Positions 1 through 5,226 are shown, counted from the stretch's first letter. The stretch is 5,226 nucleotides of DNA from an uncultured Gammaproteobacteria bacterium (GCA_903870185.1 CAIQCE010000260.1:1-5226), one strand, 5' to 3'. Translations and numbers: made by a program. Notes: generated by a model from the letters alone, not told the origin.

Positions 1-1
1 A

Positions 2-145
2 AATTTTCTATACAGAACAGCTTGGGAAATTGGGTTAGAGATGGCTCGAGGTAGATACTTTATTTCAGAGGGAAAATTTGTAGAGGCTGAGAGATCATTT
101 AGAAGGGCTCTATATCTCAATCAACAAGTATTAGAGGCCATATAA
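2..145 (+). CDS. C-terminal end of a TPR-like protein (5' partial)
   Basis: The frame is open from the left edge to the TAA at 143-145 and gives 47 residues, ending in VLEAI. The segment AWEIGLEMARGRYFISEG followed by KFVEAERSFRRALYLNQ has the spacing of a tetratricopeptide repeat: a small residue and G in helix A, a G-K-F/Y-x-E-A turn, then F-x-x-A-L-x-L in helix B. TPR units are protein-protein interaction scaffolds, so no enzymatic role can be assigned from this piece. The start and most of the gene lie outside the window. The reading frame ends just before the methyltransferase operon, with the same strand and similar AT-rich composition, so it may be co-transcribed with it or may simply be the neighbouring gene. 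Confidence 0.6.
   Translation, partial: NFLYRTAWEIGLEMARGRYFISEGKFVEAERSFRRALYLNQQVLEAI
133..137 (+). promoter_or_regulatory. Ribosome binding site in front of the 13-residue leader ORF
   Basis: AGAGG lies inside the end of the TPR-like gene, seven bases before the ATG at 145. It is the only good Shine-Dalgarno sequence near the start of the operon; the methyltransferase start at 173 has only A-rich sequence in front of it. This suggests that ribosomes load here and reach 173 by coupling. Confidence 0.4.
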
Positions 146-186
146 TGAAACAGTTAAAAAATAGAAATAAAAATGTTCAAATTTGA
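145..186 (+). CDS. Possible 13-residue leader peptide coupled to the methyltransferase start
   Basis: ATG at 145 overlaps the TAA stop of the upstream gene (TAATG) and opens a short frame, MKQLKNRNKNVQI, ending at TGA 184-186. It has a good ribosome binding site (AGAGG, seven bases upstream). It reads over the methyltransferase ATG at 173 in another frame, so termination at 186 would release ribosomes about a dozen bases past that start. The peptide is strongly basic and Asn/Lys-rich, with no recognisable domain. A role as a coupling or leader ORF is inference; it could also be a chance ORF in AT-rich sequence. Confidence 0.3.
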   Translation: MKQLKNRNKNVQI

Positions 187-1207
187 GACCTTAACTTCAG
201 TTAATAACCCTAAGTCAGTCCATGGGATGTATCCGTATAGAGGAAAAATTTCCTCTATAGATGCTCAAAAGATTGTGGGGCAATTTGATAAGAATTCAAT
301 CTTATTGGACCCTTTCTGTGGATCTGGCACCATACTCTACGAAGGCGCAAAACTTGGAATGGATGTTGTTGGGTTCGATATGAATCCAGTTGCTGTAACA
401 ATTGCAGAGGGTAAGCTTAATATTCCCCACCAAAAAGAAGAGATGCTTTCAGTTGCAAATGCATTTATTGATAAAGCAAAGAAAATTGAGGGTAAGAAAA
501 AGCTCTCCACTCAAGCCCAATTTTATTTTCATGAAAAGAGTGGGGACCAAATCGCAGCCATAGCAAGCTTTTATGGTGATATGCCCGCGTATTTAAAGTC
601 TTGCTTTATGGGGGCCGTTTGCTTGACGGCTAGGGGTTGCAATCACTACATGTGGACATCAAGCTCTGTTGGAAAAAATATTGAACCTAAGAAATTTATT
701 GATTTTTATGAATGTTTTCTTAACAAGCTGAAGAAGCATTTTTATCCTCTAGAGAAGAATAATTCAAAGATCTACTATTCAGATGCTCGACAAGTTTCAA
801 AGATATTGCCAAAGAATTCGGTAGACTATATTTTTACCAGCCCACCATATTTTGATTGCCTAGACTATACGGCTTACTATGCAAAAATTATTTACGATAT
901 TTTTGATGTAAAACGAGATTCCATTCGGGACTCTTTGATACAAAAATTTAATACTTATGAAAAAAGCATGAAAGAAGTATTAGACGACTTGTATCTGGTG
1001 TGCAAGCCGGGCGCAAAAATAATTTTTGTGGTGGGAGATAAAAAAATTCACGGAAAAGTTATAAATGGAGGGGAGTTTTTTAATAAGCTAACTCCCTTTA
1101 AGTTGCTTGAGGTTGTCGAAAGAGCCTATACAAACTCAACATCTCAAGTATTTGATGAAATTAATAAAACAGCCAGAAAAGAGCAGATCATCGTATGGCA
1201 AAAGTAA
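173..1207 (+). CDS. Putative SAM-dependent DNA methyltransferase (motif I before motif IV)
   Basis: This 344-residue protein has the landmarks of an amino-methyltransferase. The SAM-binding motif I, DPFCGSGT, is at residues 46-53. The acidic loop GFDMNP (Asp69) follows, and the catalytic motif IV TSPPY is at 222-226. An N-terminal HGMYPYRGKIS segment (17-27) precedes motif I, as in several SPPY-type DNA methylases. TSPPY is typical of N4-cytosine methylation but is also seen in N6-adenine enzymes. About 170 residues separate the motifs, room for a target-recognition region, giving an alpha-like order. The start is fixed by an in-frame TAA at 155-157 and is the only ATG available, although no Shine-Dalgarno sequence precedes it. 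The gene overlaps the next by 13 bases. Related folds include tRNA guanine methyltransferases, but no THUMP domain is seen and the neighbour is a DNA methyltransferase, so a DNA substrate is favoured. Confidence 0.8.
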   Translation: MFKFETLTSVNNPKSVHGMYPYRGKISSIDAQKIVGQFDKNSILLDPFCGSGTILYEGAKLGMDVVGFDMNPVAVTIAEGKLNIPHQKEEMLSVANAFIDKAKKIEGKKKLSTQAQFYFHEKSGDQIAAIASFYGDMPAYLKSCFMGAVCLTARGCNHYMWTSSSVGKNIEPKKFIDFYECFLNKLKKHFYPLEKNNSKIYYSDARQVSKILPKNSVDYIFTSPPYFDCLDYTAYYAKIIYDIFDVKRDSIRDSLIQKFNTYEKSMKEVLDDLYLVCKPGAKIIFVVGDKKIHGKVINGGEFFNKLTPFKLLEVVERAYTNSTSQVFDEINKTARKEQIIVWQK

Positions 1208-2043
1208 AAACAAAAGATACTAGCTTTCAGATTGGTGATGCACAAATTTATATTAAGTCGTCACAAGATATGTCTGATATTAAAGACGGCTCAGTCAATC
1301 TTGTAATAACTAGCCCGCCATATTGGACACTGAAAGACTATGACAATGATGCCCAAATTGGAACTGGCAGCACTTCATACGAAGCCTATATTGAAGAATT
1401 AAATAAGGTTTGGAAAGAGTGCATAAGAGTATTATCTCCAGATGGAAAGCTCTGTATAAACATCATGCCATTCTTGTTGACGGGTAAGGCTGCAAGATTT
1501 GATCGTCGAGAGACAAGATTGGTATTGGATGACATCAGCAGGTTTATGTTTGAAACAAACGATATGTATCAGTTTGGCTTGTTCATATGGGATAAGAGAA
1601 AAATCGTAAGATTTAGTTCATTTGGCAGTTATCCATATCCACCAAATATCTTTACTACGTACCCTTATGAGTGGATTACAGTTTTTTCTAAAAAAGGGAA
1701 AAGAGAGCCAGTCCCAAAAGAAATTAAGGAAAAATCAAAGCTGACTACAAAAGAGTGGCAAGACTGGGCAATCAATTCTATTTGGGAAATGCAGCCAGCT
1801 AAGGCAAAGTCTGAGGAGCATCCAGCCCCTTTCCCAGATGAGTTACCGAAACGCTTGATTAAGTTATATAGTTTTTGGGGGGATACAGTCCTTGATCCAT
1901 TTATGGGCACTGGTACTACGGCGAAAATGGCCCTAGCCCTAGGTCGTAAGGCGATCGGTTACGAGTTAAATGCTGACTACGCGCCGCTTATTAAAAGAAA
2001 GCTGAACGCAGTAGGTCAGCAATATGAAATTGATATCAAATAA
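1195..2043 (+). CDS. Putative beta-class DNA methyltransferase (N4-cytosine or N6-adenine)
   Basis: This 282-residue protein has motif IV first, TSPPYW at residues 39-44 after LVI. A central variable region follows, then IWEMQP (196-201), HPAPFP (209-214) and LPKRLIKL (217-224), and finally motif I, LDPFMGTGT at 233-241, continuing to GRKAIGYELN (250-259). This permuted order and the HPAPFP signature are characteristic of the beta class of SPPY methyltransferases, which transfer a methyl group from SAM to the exocyclic amine of cytosine or adenine in duplex DNA. The length is usual for the family and every key motif is intact, so the enzyme is probably active. ATG at 1195 lies 13 bases inside the end of the upstream methyltransferase with no clear ribosome site, implying coupling. 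Its end overlaps the next gene by 20 bases. The recognition site cannot be read from sequence alone. Confidence 0.9.
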   Translation: MAKVKTKDTSFQIGDAQIYIKSSQDMSDIKDGSVNLVITSPPYWTLKDYDNDAQIGTGSTSYEAYIEELNKVWKECIRVLSPDGKLCINIMPFLLTGKAARFDRRETRLVLDDISRFMFETNDMYQFGLFIWDKRKIVRFSSFGSYPYPPNIFTTYPYEWITVFSKKGKREPVPKEIKEKSKLTTKEWQDWAINSIWEMQPAKAKSEEHPAPFPDELPKRLIKLYSFWGDTVLDPFMGTGTTAKMALALGRKAIGYELNADYAPLIKRKLNAVGQQYEIDIK

Positions 2044-2524
2044 ATTTAACTTCAACTCCACATTGGCATCAATAGTTATAGGGGAGCCAGACGGAGTTGT
2101 ACGCGAATGCTTAATTGACTATGCAGACCTAGACAAAGATCAACAGTTAATAAATCATGCCTTCGATGTTGAGGGGGTAATTAAAACGAAAGTCTTTTTG
2201 TCAGTGAAGTTTCCTTATGGCAGCAGGCCAAAGCGTATAGAAATGGTCTTTAAGATTGATGAATTTGTTGTTCTTTGTAAATTCACCAGCTCAAAACGAG
2301 TAGATGAGGCCGCTCTCGAGCTTCAAACAATCATTTCAAGTGCTGAGGGCAATGGAAATAAGAGGCTCTATAAAGGATTGGTTATTTACCCTGATATCAC
2401 TCAAAAGGCCATAACTGATAAATTTGCTACGGATCAGCTTCCTGATATAAGATTTGAAGATATAAAAAATCTCAAGTCAGGTAAATTTAGTGGCATTTTT
2501 AATCAATCGAAATCCAGCGGCTAG
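2024..2524 (+). CDS. Unrecognised 166-residue protein, possibly a degenerate PD-(D/E)XK-like fold
   Basis: I do not recognise this protein. It begins at an ATG with an AGGT ribosome site eight bases upstream, overlaps the preceding methyltransferase by 20 bases, and overlaps the next gene's GTG start by 35. The predicted pattern is alternating strands and helices: hydrophobic strands at about 54-62, 72-78 and 80-87 (FVVLCKF), a long helix at 93-107, another strand at 117-123 (KGLVIYP), then a helix and strand to about 150. That layout resembles the core of PD-(D/E)XK nucleases. Lys86 stands where the catalytic lysine would be, but the usual acidic residue two positions earlier is Leu84. It could therefore be an inactive nuclease-like partner, or something unrelated. 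Its fixed place between methyltransferase and nuclease genes suggests it belongs to the same system. Confidence 0.75.
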   Translation: MKLISNKFNFNSTLASIVIGEPDGVVRECLIDYADLDKDQQLINHAFDVEGVIKTKVFLSVKFPYGSRPKRIEMVFKIDEFVVLCKFTSSKRVDEAALELQTIISSAEGNGNKRLYKGLVIYPDITQKAITDKFATDQLPDIRFEDIKNLKSGKFSGIFNQSKSSG

Positions 2525-3662
2525 ATTTCAGTGTTTGCACAGTATGTGCAAGCTAATAAACATTAAATTTAATACAAGCAGTTCATTTAGGTTTAATGAG
2601 ATTAAATTCAATGTAGACGCAGTAAATATTCATTCCTTCTGCGACTACTTAACAAAAAAAGAAAACTTGGGGATACAGCATTGTCGCTATAAGGCGGCGC
2701 TTGATAAGTCTGGCTGTTCTCTTACTAACAGTATCGATAATGACACTACAAAATCAAAAGAAGTAAGCAATACAGTAAACAGCCTTCATGGTTTAGGATT
2801 GGTCACTAGAGACAATAGGGGCGCTGTGACCCTAACCCCGCTTGGAAAGAAGTTTGCTGAGACAGATTTCTATTCCAAGGATATGCACCCAATTATCGTA
2901 AAGGCAGTTTTAAGCTATGGGCCAATGGTTGGTCTTTTGGGGCAGGTATTGCAAAAAAATATAGGTGAATTTGACACTTCTGAACTAGTTGTAGGCTACC
3001 CAATTACAGAAGAAAAAGTAATGTACAACGGAAGTCGAATCACTATTTCTAGCGGATCCGAGCAAGATAGCAATACTAGAACTAGGTCTTGCTTAATTGC
3101 ATGGGGAATTTCTGCTGGTTTTTTTAAGCCAGAGCATCTCCCCACGTACAGCGTAAATAGGGCTCATATCGAATCGGCATCATATGTCCTTGCCGAAAAA
3201 AGAGGACAAAGAAAATTTAAGGTATTGGGTATTCCAAAAATTACACAAAATAATTTTTGCGTTAGGAGAACGCTTGACTATAACAATCTAACAAAAAACT
3301 CTAAGGCATTACGCGAGAATAATCAGGCTGAGGTGAGAGAGGCAACAATGCAATCTACAGCCGTGATACAAAATAGACGTTTTGCAATTTTGTATTTACT
3401 AAACAATGCTTTTAAAAAAAGCCAAACAGTCTCAATAGATGCGATAGTAGATTTCCTGAAAGGCAATCCTAACTTATATATTTTAAATTTGGTAGAACTA
3501 AAGAAGATTGTGTTGATTGAAATTGAAATCGCTAATTCTGCGGGAATTATTGTCGAAAAATCGGGACAAGTACTGAGGCCAATGAATGAAATAGATCTGA
3601 ATGAATTGAGTCAGGGCGCTCCCTCTGCACTACTTGCAGATATAAAGGCTAGACTAAAGTGA
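2490..3662 (+). CDS. Unrecognised winged-helix protein, candidate DNA-recognition subunit
   Basis: This is a 390-residue protein from GTG 2490, or 372 residues from ATG 2544. GTG is preferred because AGGT (2479-2482) precedes it, whereas ATG 2544 has no ribosome site; however residues 1-18 look poorly conserved in character, so ATG remains possible. The clearest domain is a winged helix at about 85-125: KSKEVSNTVNSLHGLGLV as helix-turn-helix, then a TRDNRGAVTLTPLGKKFA wing and helix. A second helix-turn-helix-like stretch lies at 194-212 (NTRTRSCLIAWGISAGFF), and a third possible one at 297-365, ending in AGIIVEKSGQVLRPM. Tandem winged helices are how type IIS enzymes such as FokI read their sites, so a separate recognition subunit is my inference. 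No nuclease, ATPase or membrane motif is seen. Regulation of the operon is the main alternative. Confidence 0.8.
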   Translation: MAFLINRNPAARFQCLHSMCKLINIKFNTSSSFRFNEIKFNVDAVNIHSFCDYLTKKENLGIQHCRYKAALDKSGCSLTNSIDNDTTKSKEVSNTVNSLHGLGLVTRDNRGAVTLTPLGKKFAETDFYSKDMHPIIVKAVLSYGPMVGLLGQVLQKNIGEFDTSELVVGYPITEEKVMYNGSRITISSGSEQDSNTRTRSCLIAWGISAGFFKPEHLPTYSVNRAHIESASYVLAEKRGQRKFKVLGIPKITQNNFCVRRTLDYNNLTKNSKALRENNQAEVREATMQSTAVIQNRRFAILYLLNNAFKKSQTVSIDAIVDFLKGNPNLYILNLVELKKIVLIEIEIANSAGIIVEKSGQVLRPMNEIDLNELSQGAPSALLADIKARLK

Positions 3663-4645
3663 CATGTATCTATCAACTGACTCCTGTTGGCCTCCCACCA
3701 TGTTTGGTCTTTACACATAAGATTTATAAAAACCTACCTATTTTTCTTGGTGACGAAGGTGCGGCGAAAAGTAAAGATGAGTTGTTATCAAATGAGATCA
3801 ATTGCATTTCTTATGACAGAGCACTAAACGCAATTAGTGTTAATCAAGATCAATGTATCTCATGCGGCTCATGTGCATTTAGTTGCCCTGGTGGAAAAAT
3901 TAATTTCTCAGGCGACCTTAAGGCAGTTCCATCATGCTCAAGCTTTAGCGGGCATTCAAAGATCGAATTAGCAGAAATTCAAACTCATCTCATTAACTTC
4001 TCCGAAAATTCTTTAGATAGTTTAAATATCAAATATAAAAGTTTTGAAAAATATACTGGGATACAAGAAACAACAAATATCTCAGTATGGGGTGGCAATA
4101 CAGCTAGGTACCTATTTGGCATTAATGAAAAGATTGGTTTAGAAATTCCCCTCACGATTGGAGGCAGAAATCGAAACGGACGTCTAGATATTTGTGTGTT
4201 GGTAAAAGATACCTTGATTGTTATGGAGGCAAAAATTGGGCTAAAAAAACTCATGGCCGAAGGTAGATACGAGTCCCAAATATTGGCATATGACGAAGAG
4301 CTTTCTGGGCTTGGATTAAAGAGCAAATATAAAGTTTCCTCAATTAAATTACTTTTAATTGGTGATGATGAAAAGGATTTACTTCCACAAGACCATGAGT
4401 TATGTTCTAGTAAGGTGGGAAATTTATCACAGAATTTTTATAAAAGTATTTTGAAGCACAATATTCAGTTCATATCCGCAAGGGGGCTTTTATCACTTGC
4501 GATGGCTAAGTTTACTAATCAAAATCACTCAGCAGACAAGATTTTTCTGAACGCATTTAAGGATGCAAATACGGTCGGACTTTTATCAAATACTTTAATT
4601 AAGAGGCGGGGAGATGAAGTCTACTTGGAATCTCTCAATTTGTAG
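3659..4645 (+). CDS. Putative Fe-S cluster PD-(D/E)XK nuclease, likely restriction endonuclease
   Basis: This 328-residue protein joins two recognisable parts. Residues about 50-95 carry CISCGSCAFSCP, that is Cys66, 69, 72 and 76 followed by Pro77, the classical CxxCxxCxxxCP motif that binds one [4Fe-4S] cluster in ferredoxins. Residues about 145-275 form a nuclease core with GRLDICV (Asp177), IVMEAK (Glu190, Lys192) and QILAY (207-211). This is the GxxD / ExK / QxxxY set of RecB-like PD-(D/E)XK nucleases, with all catalytic residues present. FISARGLL (271-278) looks like the last core strand and helix. The start is GTG 3659, overlapping the previous TGA stop in a four-base GTGA, with AAAGG ten bases upstream; no internal ATG precedes Met199. 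The gene ends the operon. Cleavage of unmodified DNA is inferred from the paired methyltransferases; a repair nuclease is less likely here. Confidence 0.82.
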   Translation: MTCIYQLTPVGLPPCLVFTHKIYKNLPIFLGDEGAAKSKDELLSNEINCISYDRALNAISVNQDQCISCGSCAFSCPGGKINFSGDLKAVPSCSSFSGHSKIELAEIQTHLINFSENSLDSLNIKYKSFEKYTGIQETTNISVWGGNTARYLFGINEKIGLEIPLTIGGRNRNGRLDICVLVKDTLIVMEAKIGLKKLMAEGRYESQILAYDEELSGLGLKSKYKVSSIKLLLIGDDEKDLLPQDHELCSSKVGNLSQNFYKSILKHNIQFISARGLLSLAMAKFTNQNHSADKIFLNAFKDANTVGLLSNTLIKRRGDEVYLESLNL

Positions 4646-4657
4646 GAATAGAAAAAA

Positions 4658-4674
4658 TGTCGTTTTAAACGACA
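4658..4674 (-). terminator. Likely intrinsic terminator for - strand transcription (perfect dyad, T6 tail)
   Basis: TGTCGTTTTAAACGACA is a perfect inverted repeat with 8-base arms around one central base. On the - strand the hairpin is followed directly by six T (A6 at 4652-4657 on +), the usual form of a Rho-independent terminator. The stem is AT-rich, so folding is only moderately stable. It begins 13 bases past the stop codon of the nuclease gene. It could instead be an operator dyad. Confidence 0.5.
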
Positions 4675-4682
4675 AATAAAAT

Positions 4683-4702
4683 AGCCCGCTAATAAGCGGG
4701 CT
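4683..4702. terminator. GC-rich hairpin terminator, probably bidirectional
   Basis: AGCCCGCT and AGCGGGCT form a perfect 8-base stem around an AATA loop. On the + strand only TTTA follows, a weak tail, and it lies about 40 bases past the nuclease stop. On the - strand the tail reads ATTTTATTT, which is better. It therefore probably ends both the + strand operon and the - strand gene at 4733-4912. Confidence 0.75.
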
Positions 4703-4732
4703 TTAGGGGTATGTTTGCATATTACCTAATTA

Positions 4733-4912
4733 TTAATCGTCGTAATCTTCCCAATCGTCTGGTTTTATAAATTCTGATTCGACATCAACTGAATAGCATT
4801 TATGAATCCAGCCTCGATAATAATCGGCACAATCCTTTGCAGCCGCCTCATTGTCATAAGCATCTACAACATACCTTTCATCTTTCGATTGAACAATCCA
4901 TACTTGCTTCAT
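4733..4912 (-). CDS. Small acidic hypothetical protein, 59 residues
   Basis: Reading the - strand from ATG at 4912 gives MKQVWIVQSKDERYVVDAYD and continues to TAA at 4733-4735, ending in an acidic tail, KPDDWEDYDD. The start has a strong ribosome site, AAGGGGG, four bases upstream, and two terminator-like hairpins follow the stop, so expression as a real gene is well supported. The predicted fold is a short strand (VWIVQS), a second strand (RYVVDAY), a helix rich in alanine (NEAAAKDCADYYRG) and a final strand. No signal peptide or membrane segment is seen. I do not recognise the family; similar tiny acidic proteins are common in phage and plasmid regions. A link with the restriction operon on the other strand is not supported. 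Confidence 0.65.
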   Translation of the reverse strand: MKQVWIVQSKDERYVVDAYDNEAAAKDCADYYRGWIHKCYSVDVESEFIKPDDWEDYDD

Positions 4913-4916
4913 AAGA

Positions 4917-4923
4917 CCCCCTT
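4917..4923 (-). promoter_or_regulatory. Strong ribosome binding site of the 59-residue gene
   Basis: The - strand reads AAGGGGG, four bases before the ATG at 4912. It is the best Shine-Dalgarno sequence in the window and is the main reason for accepting this short gene and its start. Confidence 0.6.
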
Positions 4924-4948
4924 GTTGCGTCGAGCTAGTCTCTCCACG

Positions 4949-5087
4949 TTATGGATTAGATTTCTTAACGACCCATTCGCGGCCGAGATAGTGGGCAATA
5001 AGTCGATGTCGCTCATAGCAATACCCATATCGCTTATTAAGCTCTTGGCTAACGGCAGATAGGAGCTGACTGGAGCCGCATTCATTT
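4949..5087 (-). pseudogene. Probable gene remnant truncated by the IS3-family element
   Basis: A - strand frame enters from the IS end and runs to TAA at 4949-4951, giving about 45 residues outside the element, including SQELNKRYGYCYERHRLIAH and YLGREWVVKKSNP at the end. The mix of charged and aromatic residues looks like real protein, and its stop lies 36 bases before the 59-residue gene. Its only upstream ATG (5143) lies inside the transposase gene, so the natural 5' part was probably removed or separated by the insertion. A rival frame in the same DNA starts at ATG 5085 and ends at 4909 with an ATGA overlap to the downstream gene (58 residues, MNAAPVSSYLPLAKS...). I favour the first frame on composition only; neither family is recognised. 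Confidence 0.35.
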
Positions 5088-5226
5088 TGAATCGCCCCTA
5101 ATTTGCTAGACACTTTCAAGCCTCGAAAAGTACTGCTTCTCATAGTTTACCGGTGATAGCTGATTATTGTTACTGTGCCGCCGTTTCGGGTTGTAGAACA
5201 TCTCGATGTAATCGAAGATATCTCGC
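5088..5226 (-). mobile_element. End of an IS3-family insertion sequence (partial)
   Basis: The + strand reads TGAATCGCCCC from 5088, a TG-initiated end that resembles the terminal inverted repeats of some IS3-family elements (the IS51-like type, from memory). It lies 18 bases past the transposase stop, as expected for the transposase-3' end of such elements. The transposase reads toward this end from the right edge. The other end and any target duplication lie outside the window, so the exact border is inferred from the repeat start alone. Confidence 0.6.
5106..5226 (-). CDS. IS3-family transposase OrfB, C-terminal end (partial)
   Basis: The - strand frame from the right edge to TAG at 5106-5108 gives the last 39 residues. 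The segment DIFDYIEMFYNPKRRHSNNN followed by QLSPVNYEKQYF is the highly conserved tail of the IS3-family DDE integrase-core transposase (typical form: Y-I-x-x-F-Y-N-x-x-R-x-H-S ... L-S-P-x-x-Y/F-E). The catalytic Asp and Glu residues lie upstream, outside the window, so whether the enzyme is intact cannot be judged. OrfB is normally made as an OrfAB fusion by programmed -1 frameshifting and carries out strand transfer through a circular intermediate. The visible portion has no lesion. Confidence 0.9.
   Translation of the reverse strand, partial: RDIFDYIEMFYNPKRRHSNNNQLSPVNYEKQYFSRLESV

Noticed and set aside
1..172. Sigma-70 promoter in front of the operon
   Set aside because: No convincing -35/-10 pair with correct spacing could be read; AT-rich stretches alone are not enough.
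1665..1910. 81-residue - strand ORF inside the second methyltransferase
   Set aside because: It lies wholly within a gene whose motifs are intact; no ribosome site or recognisable domain was seen.
3985..4326. 113-residue - strand ORF inside the Fe-S nuclease
   Set aside because: It overlaps the catalytic core of the nuclease in antisense and its composition (Ser, Pro, Phe-rich) is typical of a shadow frame.
173..4645. BREX, DISARM or type I/III restriction locus
   Set aside because: No Walker A/B ATPase, helicase, phosphatase (PglZ-like) or phospholipase D motif is present in any of the five proteins.
3659..4645. CRISPR Cas4 as the identity of the Fe-S nuclease
   Set aside because: The cysteines form a compact ferredoxin motif before the nuclease core and not the split Cas4 set, and no CRISPR repeats or other cas genes are in the window.
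4802..5062. 86-residue + strand ORF
   Set aside because: It is antisense to the well-supported 59-residue - strand gene and to the remnant beside the IS, and has no ribosome site.
5088..5143. N-terminal part of the 64-residue - strand ORF starting at 5143
   Set aside because: This portion lies inside the IS and overlaps the conserved transposase tail in another frame, so the ATG at 5143 is not its natural start.

Overview
The window carries a compact five-gene operon on the + strand (about 173-4645) that reads as a DNA modification and restriction locus of unusual make-up. To its left is the end of a TPR-type gene. To its right are small - strand genes and the end of an IS3-family insertion sequence. 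The IS3-type transposase tail, the Shine-Dalgarno sites and the terminator style suggest a proteobacterium. The defence genes are visibly AT-rich compared with the right-hand flank, as is common for transferred defence islands. I cannot name a genus.

Layout. 2-145 (+): C-terminal 47 residues of a TPR-like protein. 145-186 (+): a possible 13-residue leader peptide whose ATG overlaps the TPR stop codon and which reads over the next start. 173-1207 (+): putative SAM-dependent DNA methyltransferase, with motif I (DPFCGSGT) before motif IV (TSPPY). 1195-2043 (+): second methyltransferase with the opposite motif order (TSPPY, then DPFMGTGT), a beta-class N4-cytosine/N6-adenine type. 2024-2524 (+): unrecognised protein with a weak, degenerate PD-(D/E)XK-like pattern. 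2490-3662 (+): unrecognised protein with one clear and possibly two more winged-helix segments, a candidate DNA-recognition subunit. 3659-4645 (+): a four-cysteine ferredoxin-type [4Fe-4S] motif joined to a RecB-like PD-(D/E)XK nuclease (GRLD, EAK, QILAY), the likely restriction nuclease. All five genes overlap their neighbours by 4 to 35 bases, which suggests one transcript with translational coupling.

4646-4732 holds two inverted repeats that both look like terminators, best placed to stop - strand transcription. 4733-4912 (-) is a 59-residue acidic small protein with a strong ribosome binding site. 4949-5087 (-) is a probable gene remnant cut by the IS. 5088-5226 (-) is the end of an IS3-family element with the last 39 residues of its transposase.

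Working model (inference): two strand-specific methyltransferases protect an asymmetric site, the winged-helix protein reads that site, and the Fe-S nuclease cuts unmodified DNA, with the 166-residue protein as a structural partner. Splitting recognition from cleavage, and pairing a ferredoxin-like cluster with the nuclease, match no restriction system that I can name.
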